Origin: Planctomycetota bacterium
GTDB lineage: Bacteria; Planctomycetota; UBA1135; GCA-002686595
DNA length: 9,613 nt
Assembly (NCBI GenBank): GCA_029259675.1
Contig: JAJDES010000416.1
Span: 1-9,613 of the forward strand
Direction of reading: 5' to 3'
Of this stretch, positions 1-6,218 are shown piece by piece. Made by a program: the position numbers and the translations under genes. The notes under the pieces are model-generated. The model searched no databases and was not told the origin of the DNA. It worked only from the letters and a program-made list of their open reading frames with translations. Position 1 is the stretch's first letter, and every line of letters starts with the position of its first letter.

Positions 1-724
1 GCTTGTAACTGCCCTTATCGGGAACCTTGCTGATCGAGTAGTGGAAGGTTTTCATCAGGCCCGATCCATTGGGCACGGTGAAAGCCAGTTCAACGTTGTG
101 CGGGAATGCCTTGGCCTTGGCGATGGTGCCCAGGCTCTTGCGCAAACCGTTTGCCGAATAGCCGTAGAAGGTGGAAGCCTTGCCGACCAAAAGTCCGTCC
201 ATGTCGATCACCGGCTGGCCGCTGGGGCCCATGCACAGGATCGGAATGTCCACCACCACGCTGTCGGTGAAGTGGTTGGCGACGGAATCCTTGGAGGGCT
301 GATCGCCACTGGAAATCGTGTTGATCTGCGGCGCGATCAATGCCAGACGCTTGTCAAAGCGCTGCCAATGCACATACAGCTCGCCCGACTGCAGTCCGGC
401 AAAGATCTCGCCCTTGGGCGAAGTCATTGCAAAGAACTGCTTCTGATTGGCATAGCCGGCGGGAAGCTCGGCCAGCATTTGGCCGTCTTTTTCGCGCGTC
501 CAGATCCCGTACAGGCTGCCCGGGGCCGAAACCTTGGTGTAGCCCTTGGATACATCCTTGAAGGGCGGGAAGTCGGGCTTCGCGTCGTCGCCACCCGCTT
601 CGGCCTTGGCCATCAGGGTGTTGATATCGACTTGAGTTGTTGCCGAAGGAAAGCTCGTCAGCACAGCGAATGTGCCGAGCAAAGCGCCCAGGCTGAGGGG
701 GTTGAACCTCATCACTTTAAACAT
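1..724 (-). CDS. Zinc-dependent metalloprotease, DUF5118/DUF5117 family, N-terminal part
   Basis: This is the first 241 codons of a secreted protein; the 3' end lies beyond the left edge. Residues 1 to about 29 form a signal peptide (MFKVMRF basic start, then the hydrophobic stretch LSLGALLGTFAVLTSF). The segment PDFPPFKDVSKGYTKV (50-65) followed by LYGIWTREKDGQMLAELP looks like the DUF5118 N-terminal domain. LQSGELYVHWQRFDKRLALI (111-130) and VVVDIPILCMGPSGQPVIDMD (157-177) look like the start of DUF5117. In this family the catalytic HExxH zinc site lies further downstream, so it cannot be checked here. The start at 724 is supported by AAGGAG at 739-734 with a 9-nt spacer; an ATG five bases upstream stops after four codons. 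Such proteins are thought to degrade proteins outside the cytoplasm, but the substrate is unknown. The gene is alone after a 530-bp gap and has a hairpin-rich leader. Family recognition is from remembered sequence pattern, not a search. Confidence 0.85.
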   Translation of the reverse strand, partial: MFKVMRFNPLSLGALLGTFAVLTSFPSATTQVDINTLMAKAEAGGDDAKPDFPPFKDVSKGYTKVSAPGSLYGIWTREKDGQMLAELPAGYANQKQFFAMTSPKGEIFAGLQSGELYVHWQRFDKRLALIAPQINTISSGDQPSKDSVANHFTDSVVVDIPILCMGPSGQPVIDMDGLLVGKASTFYGYSANGLRKSLGTIAKAKAFPHNVELAFTVPNGSGLMKTFHYSISKVPDKGSYK

Positions 725-733
725 GTTTCATTA

Positions 734-739
734 CTCCTT
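734..739 (-). promoter_or_regulatory. Shine-Dalgarno site of the metalloprotease gene
   Basis: AAGGAG on the minus strand, 9 nt before the ATG at 724. It is the clearest SD in the window; most other genes here have none. It fixes the start of the metalloprotease gene. Confidence 0.8.
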
Positions 740-747
740 GGTGATGC

Positions 748-774
748 GATGGTCCGCGCCAAGCGCGAACCATC
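748..774 (-). promoter_or_regulatory. Strong RNA hairpin just upstream of the metalloprotease SD
   Basis: On the minus strand GATGGTTCGCGC pairs with GCGCGGACCATC over a TTG loop. This gives a 12-bp stem with one G-U wobble. On the plus strand the same position is a C-A mismatch, so the structure suits the metalloprotease mRNA. The 3' foot is 8 nt from the AAGGAG. An alternative outer pairing, GGTGAT (777-772) with ATCACC (745-740), would bring the stem right up against the SD. The structure is seen directly; a role in translation control or RNA stability is inference. Confidence 0.5.
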
Positions 775-969
775 ACCGCGTGCGACCCAGAGGGACCGCC
801 GCGGAAAGCTTTTGGTGTGGTTGTGAGGGCTAGCGATACGGAGTCAGGACCAAGGTCCATAGTCGCCGGAGCGCAGGGGATCGAGCCACTGCAACATGCA
901 ACGGCAGCAACCCGAATTTGCGCGGCGCTGGACATTCGTCCTGACTTCGTAATCGCGAGTGGTGTCGGA

Positions 970-982
970 CCGCCCAGGGCGG
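970..982. repeat. Inverted repeat CCGCCC-A-GGGCGG
   Basis: Perfect 6-bp arms around a single base. Its central GCCCAGGGC is identical to the centre of the larger inverted repeat at 1025-1043, about 58 bp away. No T-run follows on either strand. Confidence 0.4.
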
Positions 983-1008
983 AAGGGACGGTTGGCGCGA
1001 CAAATACG

Positions 1009-1026
1009 GCGCCGATCGCCCGGCGC
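1009..1026. repeat. Inverted repeat GCGCCG-N6-CGGCGC
   Basis: Perfect 6-bp arms with a 6-nt loop. Its right arm overlaps the next inverted repeat by two bases, so the two hairpins would compete or stack. No T-run follows. Confidence 0.35.
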
Positions 1027-1043
1027 GAAGCCCAGGGCTTCGC
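1025..1043. repeat. Inverted repeat with 9-bp arms
   Basis: GCGAAGCCC and GGGCTTCGC flank a single A. As RNA it would fold as a 7-bp stem GCGAAGC/GCTTCGC with a 5-nt loop on either strand. No uridine run follows, so it is not a standard intrinsic terminator. It could be a protein-binding palindrome or part of a structured leader. Confidence 0.5.
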
Positions 1044-1122
1044 TCTCAACTTTCCCCCGAAGCTTTGTTTAACTCGTTTCAAACACTGTGGACCCCAAGC
1101 GCGAGGAGCCCATGCGGCCGCG

Positions 1123-1128
1123 ATTGTA
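1123..1128 (-). promoter_or_regulatory. Possible -10 element TACAAT in the intergenic region
   Basis: TACAAT in the minus-strand context GGCGCCTACAATCGCGG. It resembles the box before the GT-C start. No good -35 hexamer lies 16-18 bp upstream (TGCCCG at 17 bp). A transcript from here would give a metalloprotease leader of roughly 390 nt. Confidence 0.3.
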
Positions 1129-1146
1129 GGCGCCTCGGGGGCTACC

Positions 1147-1175
1147 GGGCAGGACTTTCGAGTCTGAACCTGCCC
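1147..1175. repeat. Hairpin with UUCG/CGAA loop downstream of the GT-C gene
   Basis: Plus-strand order is GGGCAG, GACT, TTCG, AGTC, TGAAC (bulge), CTGCCC. This is a 10-bp interrupted stem capped by UUCG on plus-strand RNA or CGAA on minus-strand RNA. It lies 79-108 nt past the GT-C stop. It could act as a transcript-end or stability structure, but no U-tract follows. Confidence 0.35.
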
Positions 1176-1254
1176 TGTGCACAAGGTTTTACCGGCCCAA
1201 AGCGCCGCTTTCCCCCCGGAGCCGAGTCCCGGGCGCAGATTCGGCAGGCATTCG

Positions 1255-3366
1255 TCAGGGTTTTGAACCCCAAGCCAACCCGTGGTGGAAAGCACCGCTC
1301 TGCTCGGGCCGAAAGTGCGATTCCACGTCCAGCAGCCCCGGTTCCCAATAGCCGGGCTCGGTGTACCGCATCCGGTAGCCCCAACCCATTCCCTTAAAAA
1401 ACGCCTCTTCATGGGGACCCGGAATGGGCAGCTGTGCCTTCAAGGACTCGCGCATCTTCTTGTAATAGATGGTCAATTGATCCCCGTACCAAAAGCCCAT
1501 GCCCTCGGCCGCGAAAGTCCCCAATTCCGGGGGCAGTGCGGACAGGCGCATCATGGCCGGGGAGGTGCCGCTGCTGTTGCGACCCAGGGCCAGCCACGCC
1601 GCGGCCTTGACCCAGCCTTGCCCGACTCCGCGCATGAGCCAAGCTTGATCCTCAATGGGCATCATTTCGCGCAGCTCACTCAAGCGTGAGAAGAACTCCT
1701 CGCGCTTGGACATCCAACGACCCAAGTCCACCAATAGGTAAGCGCGCAATCCCTCCTCCGCCCCCAGGGCGAGGGCCAAGTCAGCTTTGAACTGCTCGAA
1801 AGTCGACCAACTCTTGTGATCGCTGCCGTGCCGAATAGCCGTGTAGCGCAACGGTCGAAAGCCGGGCCAATCCGGGTCGAGCTTGTCCGTCCATTGCAAT
1901 TGAACACCCAACTCGGACCCCATCAATTCGTCGATGCGCGCAACCTGCCCGGAACTGAGTTCGACCTGCAGCAACTCCCCCAAGTCGGTTTGCGTGCGCT
2001 CGATCCACTCCGAATCTCTCCATGCCAGCAATCGCTCAACCTGCTCCGGGCCGAGCTCCAGGGCCGGTATCAACTCGGTCTCCAAGTAACCGTCAAGCTC
2101 CAAGCGCGCCGCCCGTTCGACATGCTTCTTGAAGAGCGAAAATTCGGTCCCGCGGAAAGCCGGCTCTTGTCCGATGCGATTGAAGTCAAGCAAGCCGATT
2201 AGCCCGGCAACACCCGCTATCGCCGTCAACGCGCCCAGTCCAATACCCAGGTTTTTGCGACCGGCCTCCCATAGGCATTGAACGCCCACTGGCACCCATG
2301 CGGCGAGAGCCGGCATGACCGGCAAGAAGTATCGACTCCCCATTCCTCGCAGCGGATTGTCGAATTTCATTTCGAAATCGCTCAGGGCGTAGGCCGGAAT
2401 GATCAAGAACGGGTAGAGCAACACATACGCCAAGAAAGGATTGCGAGTGCGTCGAAGGCGCCGAGCGAGCAAAAAGAATCCGGCAACAATGGCCGCACTT
2501 TGGAATACACGCGCCCACACTCCCGCGAAGGGATCGAACAACCAACAACGCGGCATCAGCAGAAATATCGCGCTCGCTCCCTTACGTAGAGAGTAGGGCA
2601 GACTCTTTGCAAGCAACCGATCTTCAAGCGGTTTGCCGATCACATCACCGGCCATCCCAGCTTCGGGCAAGAAGTGAAAAATCGGCAAGCAAGCCAAGAC
2701 CAAGCCAATCATGAAGGGCAAGCTTCGATTGGGTTTCCAACAACCCTTGTCCACCAGCCACCAGGCCAACATCAGGGCCGGGAAGGCAACCAGGAATTGC
2801 AAGCTAAAGAAGACTCCAAAGCCGCAGATCAAACCGAACAGCCAAGCCTTGAGCGGCGAAGTCGGGCTCCTTTCGAAGCCCTCTGCTCGAATTCCCGTGC
2901 GCCAATTAATCAAGAAGGCCAAGGCACCGAAGGTAATCAGCACCGTGTCCACATGGCTGCCCAGCATCAAGACGTCCACCATCAAGTAGGCCGGTGGCAA
3001 GAACGCAAAGGTCAAAACTCCACACCAAGCCGCAACGCTGCCGACGTGCCGATTGAGCAAATGCACGAACACTGCCGCTGTGCAGGCCGTGCCGGTCAAG
3101 GCCATCACCTTCAAGGCCAGCACGGTCGGACCGAACAACTTGAGGAACGGAATCGCCAGGAAGCCCACAACCATGGAACCGCGATTGTGCGGAATCAGCG
3201 GCAGTTGAAGCGGGTCCACAAGGGGCAAGCCCTGCAGCACGGACCAGGCCAAATTGCCCGTGTAGTACTGGAAACTGAAATCGTCCAAGCGGCATAGGGC
3301 GACGATCGCTCGCACCAGGCTCACAAGGACCACTCCGATCCAAACGGGTGATATACGCTTCAGCAT
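1255..3366 (-). CDS. GT-C-like polytopic membrane protein (GT39/PMT-type) with repeat-bearing C-terminal domain
   Basis: A 703-aa protein from the ATG at 3366. The first 400 or so residues hold roughly ten hydrophobic helices. Helix 1 (ISPVWIGVVLVSLVRAIVAL) is followed by a loop with RLDDFSFQYYTGN, a likely acidic loop motif of GT-C enzymes. Conserved-looking LLNRHVGSVAAW and LMLGSHVDTVL segments and a ...GMGSRYFLPVMPALAAWVPVG helix resemble GT39/PMT_2-type transferases, which move lipid-linked sugars outside the membrane. The last 300 residues are soluble and helical. They carry a spaced motif of type G-[VLM]-[GA]-x-[GW] at about residues 580, 622, 659 and 696. No SD is present; TACAAT lies 8 nt before the ATG. 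A longer in-frame form starting at 3534 overlaps the EEP gene by 35 nt and adds a Cys-rich segment. Fold class is fairly sure; donor, acceptor and the C-terminal role are unknown. Confidence 0.75.
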   Translation of the reverse strand: MLKRISPVWIGVVLVSLVRAIVALCRLDDFSFQYYTGNLAWSVLQGLPLVDPLQLPLIPHNRGSMVVGFLAIPFLKLFGPTVLALKVMALTGTACTAAVFVHLLNRHVGSVAAWCGVLTFAFLPPAYLMVDVLMLGSHVDTVLITFGALAFLINWRTGIRAEGFERSPTSPLKAWLFGLICGFGVFFSLQFLVAFPALMLAWWLVDKGCWKPNRSLPFMIGLVLACLPIFHFLPEAGMAGDVIGKPLEDRLLAKSLPYSLRKGASAIFLLMPRCWLFDPFAGVWARVFQSAAIVAGFFLLARRLRRTRNPFLAYVLLYPFLIIPAYALSDFEMKFDNPLRGMGSRYFLPVMPALAAWVPVGVQCLWEAGRKNLGIGLGALTAIAGVAGLIGLLDFNRIGQEPAFRGTEFSLFKKHVERAARLELDGYLETELIPALELGPEQVERLLAWRDSEWIERTQTDLGELLQVELSSGQVARIDELMGSELGVQLQWTDKLDPDWPGFRPLRYTAIRHGSDHKSWSTFEQFKADLALALGAEEGLRAYLLVDLGRWMSKREEFFSRLSELREMMPIEDQAWLMRGVGQGWVKAAAWLALGRNSSGTSPAMMRLSALPPELGTFAAEGMGFWYGDQLTIYYKKMRESLKAQLPIPGPHEEAFFKGMGWGYRMRYTEPGYWEPGLLDVESHFRPEQSGAFHHGLAWGSKP

Positions 3367-3374
3367 GGCGCGAA

Positions 3375-3380
3375 ATTGTA
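3375..3380 (-). promoter_or_regulatory. Possible -10 element TACAAT right before the GT-C start
   Basis: TACAAT on the minus strand, context GCCGCTACAATTTCGCGCC, ending 8 nt before the ATG at 3366. If used, transcription would begin at or next to the ATG and the mRNA would be leaderless, which would explain the missing SD. The -35 position (GCGGGC at 17 bp) is poor. Confidence 0.35.
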
Positions 3381-3499
3381 GCGGCACTTGCCCTCCGGCC
3401 CGCGCTCCTATTGCGCCCTTTCCCGGCGCCCACGGCAATCCACAATGTTGGCAGCCTGCTGCACAAGCAAGGCACTCAGCCACTGTTGAATTCAGATGC

Positions 3500-4366
3500 T
3501 TAGGGCAAGTGCAAGTCGACCACCAGTGGATCATGGTCCATCTGCCCGGAGCGCCGCCCCTTCAGGGGTCCGCCGGCCCCCAGCGTGTACTGCCCCGCGT
3601 GCAGCAAGAGATAGTCAATGCGCCTATCGGGCGCCGCTGTATTGCCACGCCCCAAGCCGAGATCTTCGAACTGGCTCGTTGCATAGTTGTAGCTCTCCAC
3701 GTCGAGCTGCTGATCGTCGCTGAAGAGATCCCCGCGCTTGTCCAAGTCTAAGTCCAAGTTGAAGTCTCCCCCGAGCAAACCGATCGCGCCTTCCCCATTC
3801 AAGACGCGCAGCAATCCGTCAACGCTTTGTCCCAGCTCTTCATTGCGTGTGGATGCCGAGAATGCATCTGCGTGTAGATTCAACACGCTGATTTTTCGAT
3901 CCTGGGAAGTCCAATGGACCGCCAGGGCCGATTGGGCAGCACCACCCAATAGAAAGCGATCCAACTCTCCGCCGCGCGCCAGGATGGCCAAGCGTCGGCC
4001 CGAACTGCGCAAGCGACTGGAGAGGACCCATGTTTCGCCCAGCGCGTCGATCAGGACTTCCAACTGATCTCGATCGCCGATTTCCTGCAGCAAAACCAAG
4101 TCCGGATTCAATTCCAAAAGAACGGCCTTAACGGTCTCCAAGGAATGATCATCCATGCTGCGCCACTTGCCTCCGCGCTCCGCACCCCCCACGTTCCACG
4201 TCACGACGCGCACGGCATCCACCGGTTTCGGTGCGAGAGTGAATCCGGTAGGCCTAGCAGAAAAAGCACCTCGCCCAAGTGCGATCAGGAACAAGCCAAG
4301 CAAAATCAACAATCCTTCGGGCAGTCTCCTCCCAAACGGAATCGCAGATGCCGACGCGCTAGGCAT
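3500..4366 (-). CDS. Membrane-anchored endonuclease/exonuclease/phosphatase (EEP) family protein
   Basis: A 288-aa protein with one N-terminal hydrophobic helix (about 18-33, LLILLGLFLIALGRGAF) that likely anchors or exports it. The remainder shows the ordered EEP metal-phosphoesterase motifs: VVTWNVGG with Asn58, LLQEI with Glu95, LNLHAD with His165, GGDFNLD with Asp201/Asn203, RRIDYLLL with Asp251, and MDHDP with Asp277/His278. All catalytic positions appear present, so it should be an active Mg-dependent phosphodiesterase or phosphatase. The family covers DNases, sphingomyelinases and inositol phosphatases, and the substrate cannot be read from sequence. Its ATG overlaps the permease stop by one base (TGATG), so it is translationally coupled to the ABC exporter. 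An extracytoplasmic or membrane-lipid substrate is a reasonable guess. Confidence 0.9.
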   Translation of the reverse strand: MPSASASAIPFGRRLPEGLLILLGLFLIALGRGAFSARPTGFTLAPKPVDAVRVVTWNVGGAERGGKWRSMDDHSLETVKAVLLELNPDLVLLQEIGDRDQLEVLIDALGETWVLSSRLRSSGRRLAILARGGELDRFLLGGAAQSALAVHWTSQDRKISVLNLHADAFSASTRNEELGQSVDGLLRVLNGEGAIGLLGGDFNLDLDLDKRGDLFSDDQQLDVESYNYATSQFEDLGLGRGNTAAPDRRIDYLLLHAGQYTLGAGGPLKGRRSGQMDHDPLVVDLHLP

Positions 4367-5202
4367 CAGGGCTCCTCCCGATGGCGAAAGCGCGCCAGGG
4401 CCAAGCCGCTGAACAATATGGACCAGCCGGCTAAGCTCGCGGCGGATTGATGAACTGCTTTCCAGTCAATCTCTTCGCGCAACAGTTCGCGCCAATACGA
4501 CATCGAACTGGTAAACAGCCAAGGCCGCAGCTCTTCGAAGAAGTGAATCTCTGAAACGACAAAGAGCACCAGGTATAGGGCGACGGAACAGGCCACGGCA
4601 TTGACCGGACTGCGCAAGTAGGCGGAGAGAAGGAAACTCAAGCACAGCGGTGCCGTCATGGCCAGGCTCGCAACGGGCCAAATCCAAAGGAAGCGCTGCA
4701 GGGCCAGAGCTTGATCCAAGTGCTCGTGCCGCTCGCTCATTTGCAAGACGCCCGGATATAGGTCCACATCGCCCCATCCGACCGCGACCAGGCCCACACC
4801 AAGTGCAAGCGCCAGGAATCCGCCAGTCAGTGCCGTCGAGTAAGCGAGCGCCAAGGAAAGCTTGGTCGAAAACAATCTCGCTCGCGAAAGAGGCCGCGCC
4901 AGTAGGAGCCGCATGGTCCCCGCCGAAGTCTCGCCCGCCAGGTGGACGCCGCCCTCCGCCGCAACGAAAATCGGCAGAACGAGTTGGAATCCGAAGTAGA
5001 AAGCGTAGAGCGCAAAGGTCAGGCCGTTGAAGTAAGAACGATTCTCGTAGGTGTAGCGAAAATCGACTTCACCGCCCGTTTGAGTTTGTGCGTAGGTGTA
5101 AAAACCCAACAGCATCAGCGCCAGGAAGAAGACGAGTGAAGCCACCGCGAGCGCCGGCCTGCGCGAACGCAACATGCGCACGCATTCGAGCCTTGCAATC
5201 AC
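4366..5202 (-). CDS. ABC-2 type exporter permease
   Basis: A 278-aa protein with about six hydrophobic segments (about 18-38, 62-82, 112-140, 168-190, 197-215 and 255-272). The cytosolic motif GGVHLAGETSAGTMRLLLAR (84-103), continuing PLSRARLFSTKL, is a hallmark of ABC-2 permeases that pair with a BcrA/NatA-like ATPase. The start is GTG at 5202-5200, within a GTGA overlap with the ATPase stop; an ATG at codon 10 is a weaker alternative. The adjacent ATPase gene supplies the motor, probably as a 2+2 complex. The exported substrate is unknown. The next gene overlaps by one base. Confidence 0.92.
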   Translation of the reverse strand: MIARLECVRMLRSRRPALAVASLVFFLALMLLGFYTYAQTQTGGEVDFRYTYENRSYFNGLTFALYAFYFGFQLVLPIFVAAEGGVHLAGETSAGTMRLLLARPLSRARLFSTKLSLALAYSTALTGGFLALALGVGLVAVGWGDVDLYPGVLQMSERHEHLDQALALQRFLWIWPVASLAMTAPLCLSFLLSAYLRSPVNAVACSVALYLVLFVVSEIHFFEELRPWLFTSSMSYWRELLREEIDWKAVHQSAASLAGWSILFSGLALARFRHREEP

Positions 5203-6206
5203 GCCTCGAGATCCTTCGCAATGGGACCAGCCGTCATTGTGACTGAAATCGAAGAGTCAGCTTCACAACTTGAATTCCTTCGCGCGGCCTTCAGCCTCTC
5301 AAGCAGCGCTTGCTCAAAGCTCAAGGATTGCTCCCAATAGCCATCCAAGCGAATTCCCGCGGCATTGAGCTTCGTTCGCACTTGCTCCAAATCGTGCGCA
5401 GTCCCCGCAAGCTGCAATTCCCCATTTCCCGCAGGAACCGTGCTCCAACCCGCGGCAAGAAGCACGCTCGCAGCTCGCTCCGTATCACTCGCACGCAAGC
5501 GCGTGACTCGGTTCCCTTTGCTCAATTCGTGCGGTTGACCCTTGAACAAGCAACGGCCCTCGTTCAGCACAAGCAGATGGTCCACCAACAAATCGACCTC
5601 GATCAGCAAGTGGCTGGAGAGCAGCACAGCAAGCCCGAACTCCTCGCGCAGCCGCACGAGTATCTTGCGCAGTTCCAAAACGGCCAATGGATCCAGGCCG
5701 TCGGTGGGCTCATCGAGCACCAGTAATTCCGGTCTCGGCGTGAGCGCTTGGGCCAGGGCCAATCGTTGTCGCATACCGAATGAAAAGGCCCCGACCCGCT
5801 CGTCTGCACGCTCCGAGAGTCCGACTCGCTCCAAAGCCTCCTCGATCTCGCCCGCCCGCAGCCGAGGACGCCCCTTGCGCGAAATGTTGCCCAAGTAGCG
5901 CAGGTGTTCACGCGCGGTCAAGCCTTCGAACAATGCAGGAGGCGCAAACGCGAAGCGCGCTCGCTCCATGACCCGGCGCCTATCGCGCCAGGGTTCGAAT
6001 CCGCCTACGCGCAATTCTCCCGAACTCGGCCTCAGGAAGCCCGCGGCACAGCTGAGGAAAGTCGTCTTGCCCGAACCATTCGGACCGACCAGGGCCGCAA
6101 TTTCGCCTGCACCCAACTCAAAGTCGATCCCGTCCAGCGCCTTGCGCTCACCAAACCGGTGCCCAAGCCCCTTGGCGGAGATCAAAATTGATGTGGATGT
6201 GTTCAA
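5199..6206 (-). CDS. ABC transporter ATP-binding protein (ABC-2/BcrA type)
   Basis: A 335-aa ATPase with Walker A GPNGSGKTT (41-49), signature FSFGMRQRLALA (141-152), Walker B LLVLDEPTDGLDP (161-173) and the H-loop SSHLL (His199). The FSxGMxQR signature is usual for the BcrA-like branch serving ABC-2 permeases. The Q-loop position before LFEGLT reads FAFAPPA, without the usual Gln or Glu. Residues about 235-305 form the common C-terminal accessory domain (DUF4162-like), followed by a polar tail of some 30 residues. The start is TTG at 6206; no in-frame ATG or GTG lies upstream before a stop, and a second TTG at codon 8 (6185) is possible. No SD is visible. The start lies inside a 17-bp palindrome. 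It is the first gene of the operon and overlaps the permease by 4 nt. Confidence 0.93.
   Translation of the reverse strand: MNTSTSILISAKGLGHRFGERKALDGIDFELGAGEIAALVGPNGSGKTTFLSCAAGFLRPSSGELRVGGFEPWRDRRRVMERARFAFAPPALFEGLTAREHLRYLGNISRKGRPRLRAGEIEEALERVGLSERADERVGAFSFGMRQRLALAQALTPRPELLVLDEPTDGLDPLAVLELRKILVRLREEFGLAVLLSSHLLIEVDLLVDHLLVLNEGRCLFKGQPHELSKGNRVTRLRASDTERAASVLLAAGWSTVPAGNGELQLAGTAHDLEQVRTKLNAAGIRLDGYWEQSLSFEQALLERLKAARRNSSCEADSSISVTMTAGPIAKDLEA
6181..6192. promoter_or_regulatory. Inverted repeat ATCAA-AA-TTGAT inside the ATPase start region
   Basis: Perfect 5-bp arms with a 2-bp spacer. It shares TCAAAATYG with the neighbouring palindrome; the copies begin at 6182 and 6203, exactly 21 bp apart. 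It lies over codons 5-9 of the ATPase. It may be a second operator half or only AT-rich start-region codons. Confidence 0.25.
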
Positions 6207-6218
6207 AATCGTTTTGAA
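6202..6218. promoter_or_regulatory. 17-bp operator-like palindrome over the ABC operon start
   Basis: TTCAAAA and TTTTGAA flank TCG: perfect 7-bp arms with a 3-bp spacer. The left arm covers the TTG start codon (6206-6204). It sits in an AT-rich island within GC-rich DNA. It could be a repressor site at the promoter or start, or an RNA hairpin hiding the start codon. Function is inferred. Confidence 0.45.

Larger units (their letters stand above)
725..1254. other. Intergenic region rich in inverted repeats
   Basis: There is no convincing gene in this 530-bp gap between the metalloprotease start and the end of the GT-C gene. Open frames exist on both strands (for example 817-1167 plus, 717-1412 minus), but their products look like random GC-rich translation and have no recognisable domain. 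The region contains a 12-bp hairpin at 748-774, GGACC/GGTCC at 847-858, CCGCCC/GGGCGG at 970-982, GCGCCG/CGGCGC at 1009-1026, a 9-bp-arm repeat at 1025-1043, a UUCG-type hairpin at 1147-1175 and AAAGCG/CGCTTT at 1199-1211. A -10-like TACAAT lies at 1128-1123 on the minus strand. It probably holds the promoter and long leader of the metalloprotease and the 3' end of the GT-C transcript. Confidence 0.5.

Noticed and set aside
41..826. 261-codon plus-strand open frame
   Set aside because: It is antisense to the metalloprotease gene, whose product has a signal peptide, SD and family motifs; the plus-strand product has no domain-like features.
817..1167. 116-codon plus-strand open frame with GTG start
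   Set aside because: No SD, no recognisable domain, and it runs through several strong inverted repeats.
717..1412. 231-codon minus-strand open frame across the 530-bp gap
   Set aside because: Overlaps the end of the GT-C gene and the start of the protease; Pro/Gly/Trp-rich product without hydrophobic or domain pattern, typical of chance frames in GC-rich DNA.
2674..3297. 207-codon plus-strand open frame rich in Gln, His and Glu
   Set aside because: Antisense shadow of the hydrophobic GT-C core; such Gln/His/Glu-rich products are the usual mirror of membrane proteins.
5992..6002. GGTTCGAATCC, identical to a tRNA T-arm consensus
   Set aside because: It lies inside the well-supported ABC ATPase gene (codons for GGFEP), and no acceptor stem, D-arm or anticodon arm can be placed around it.
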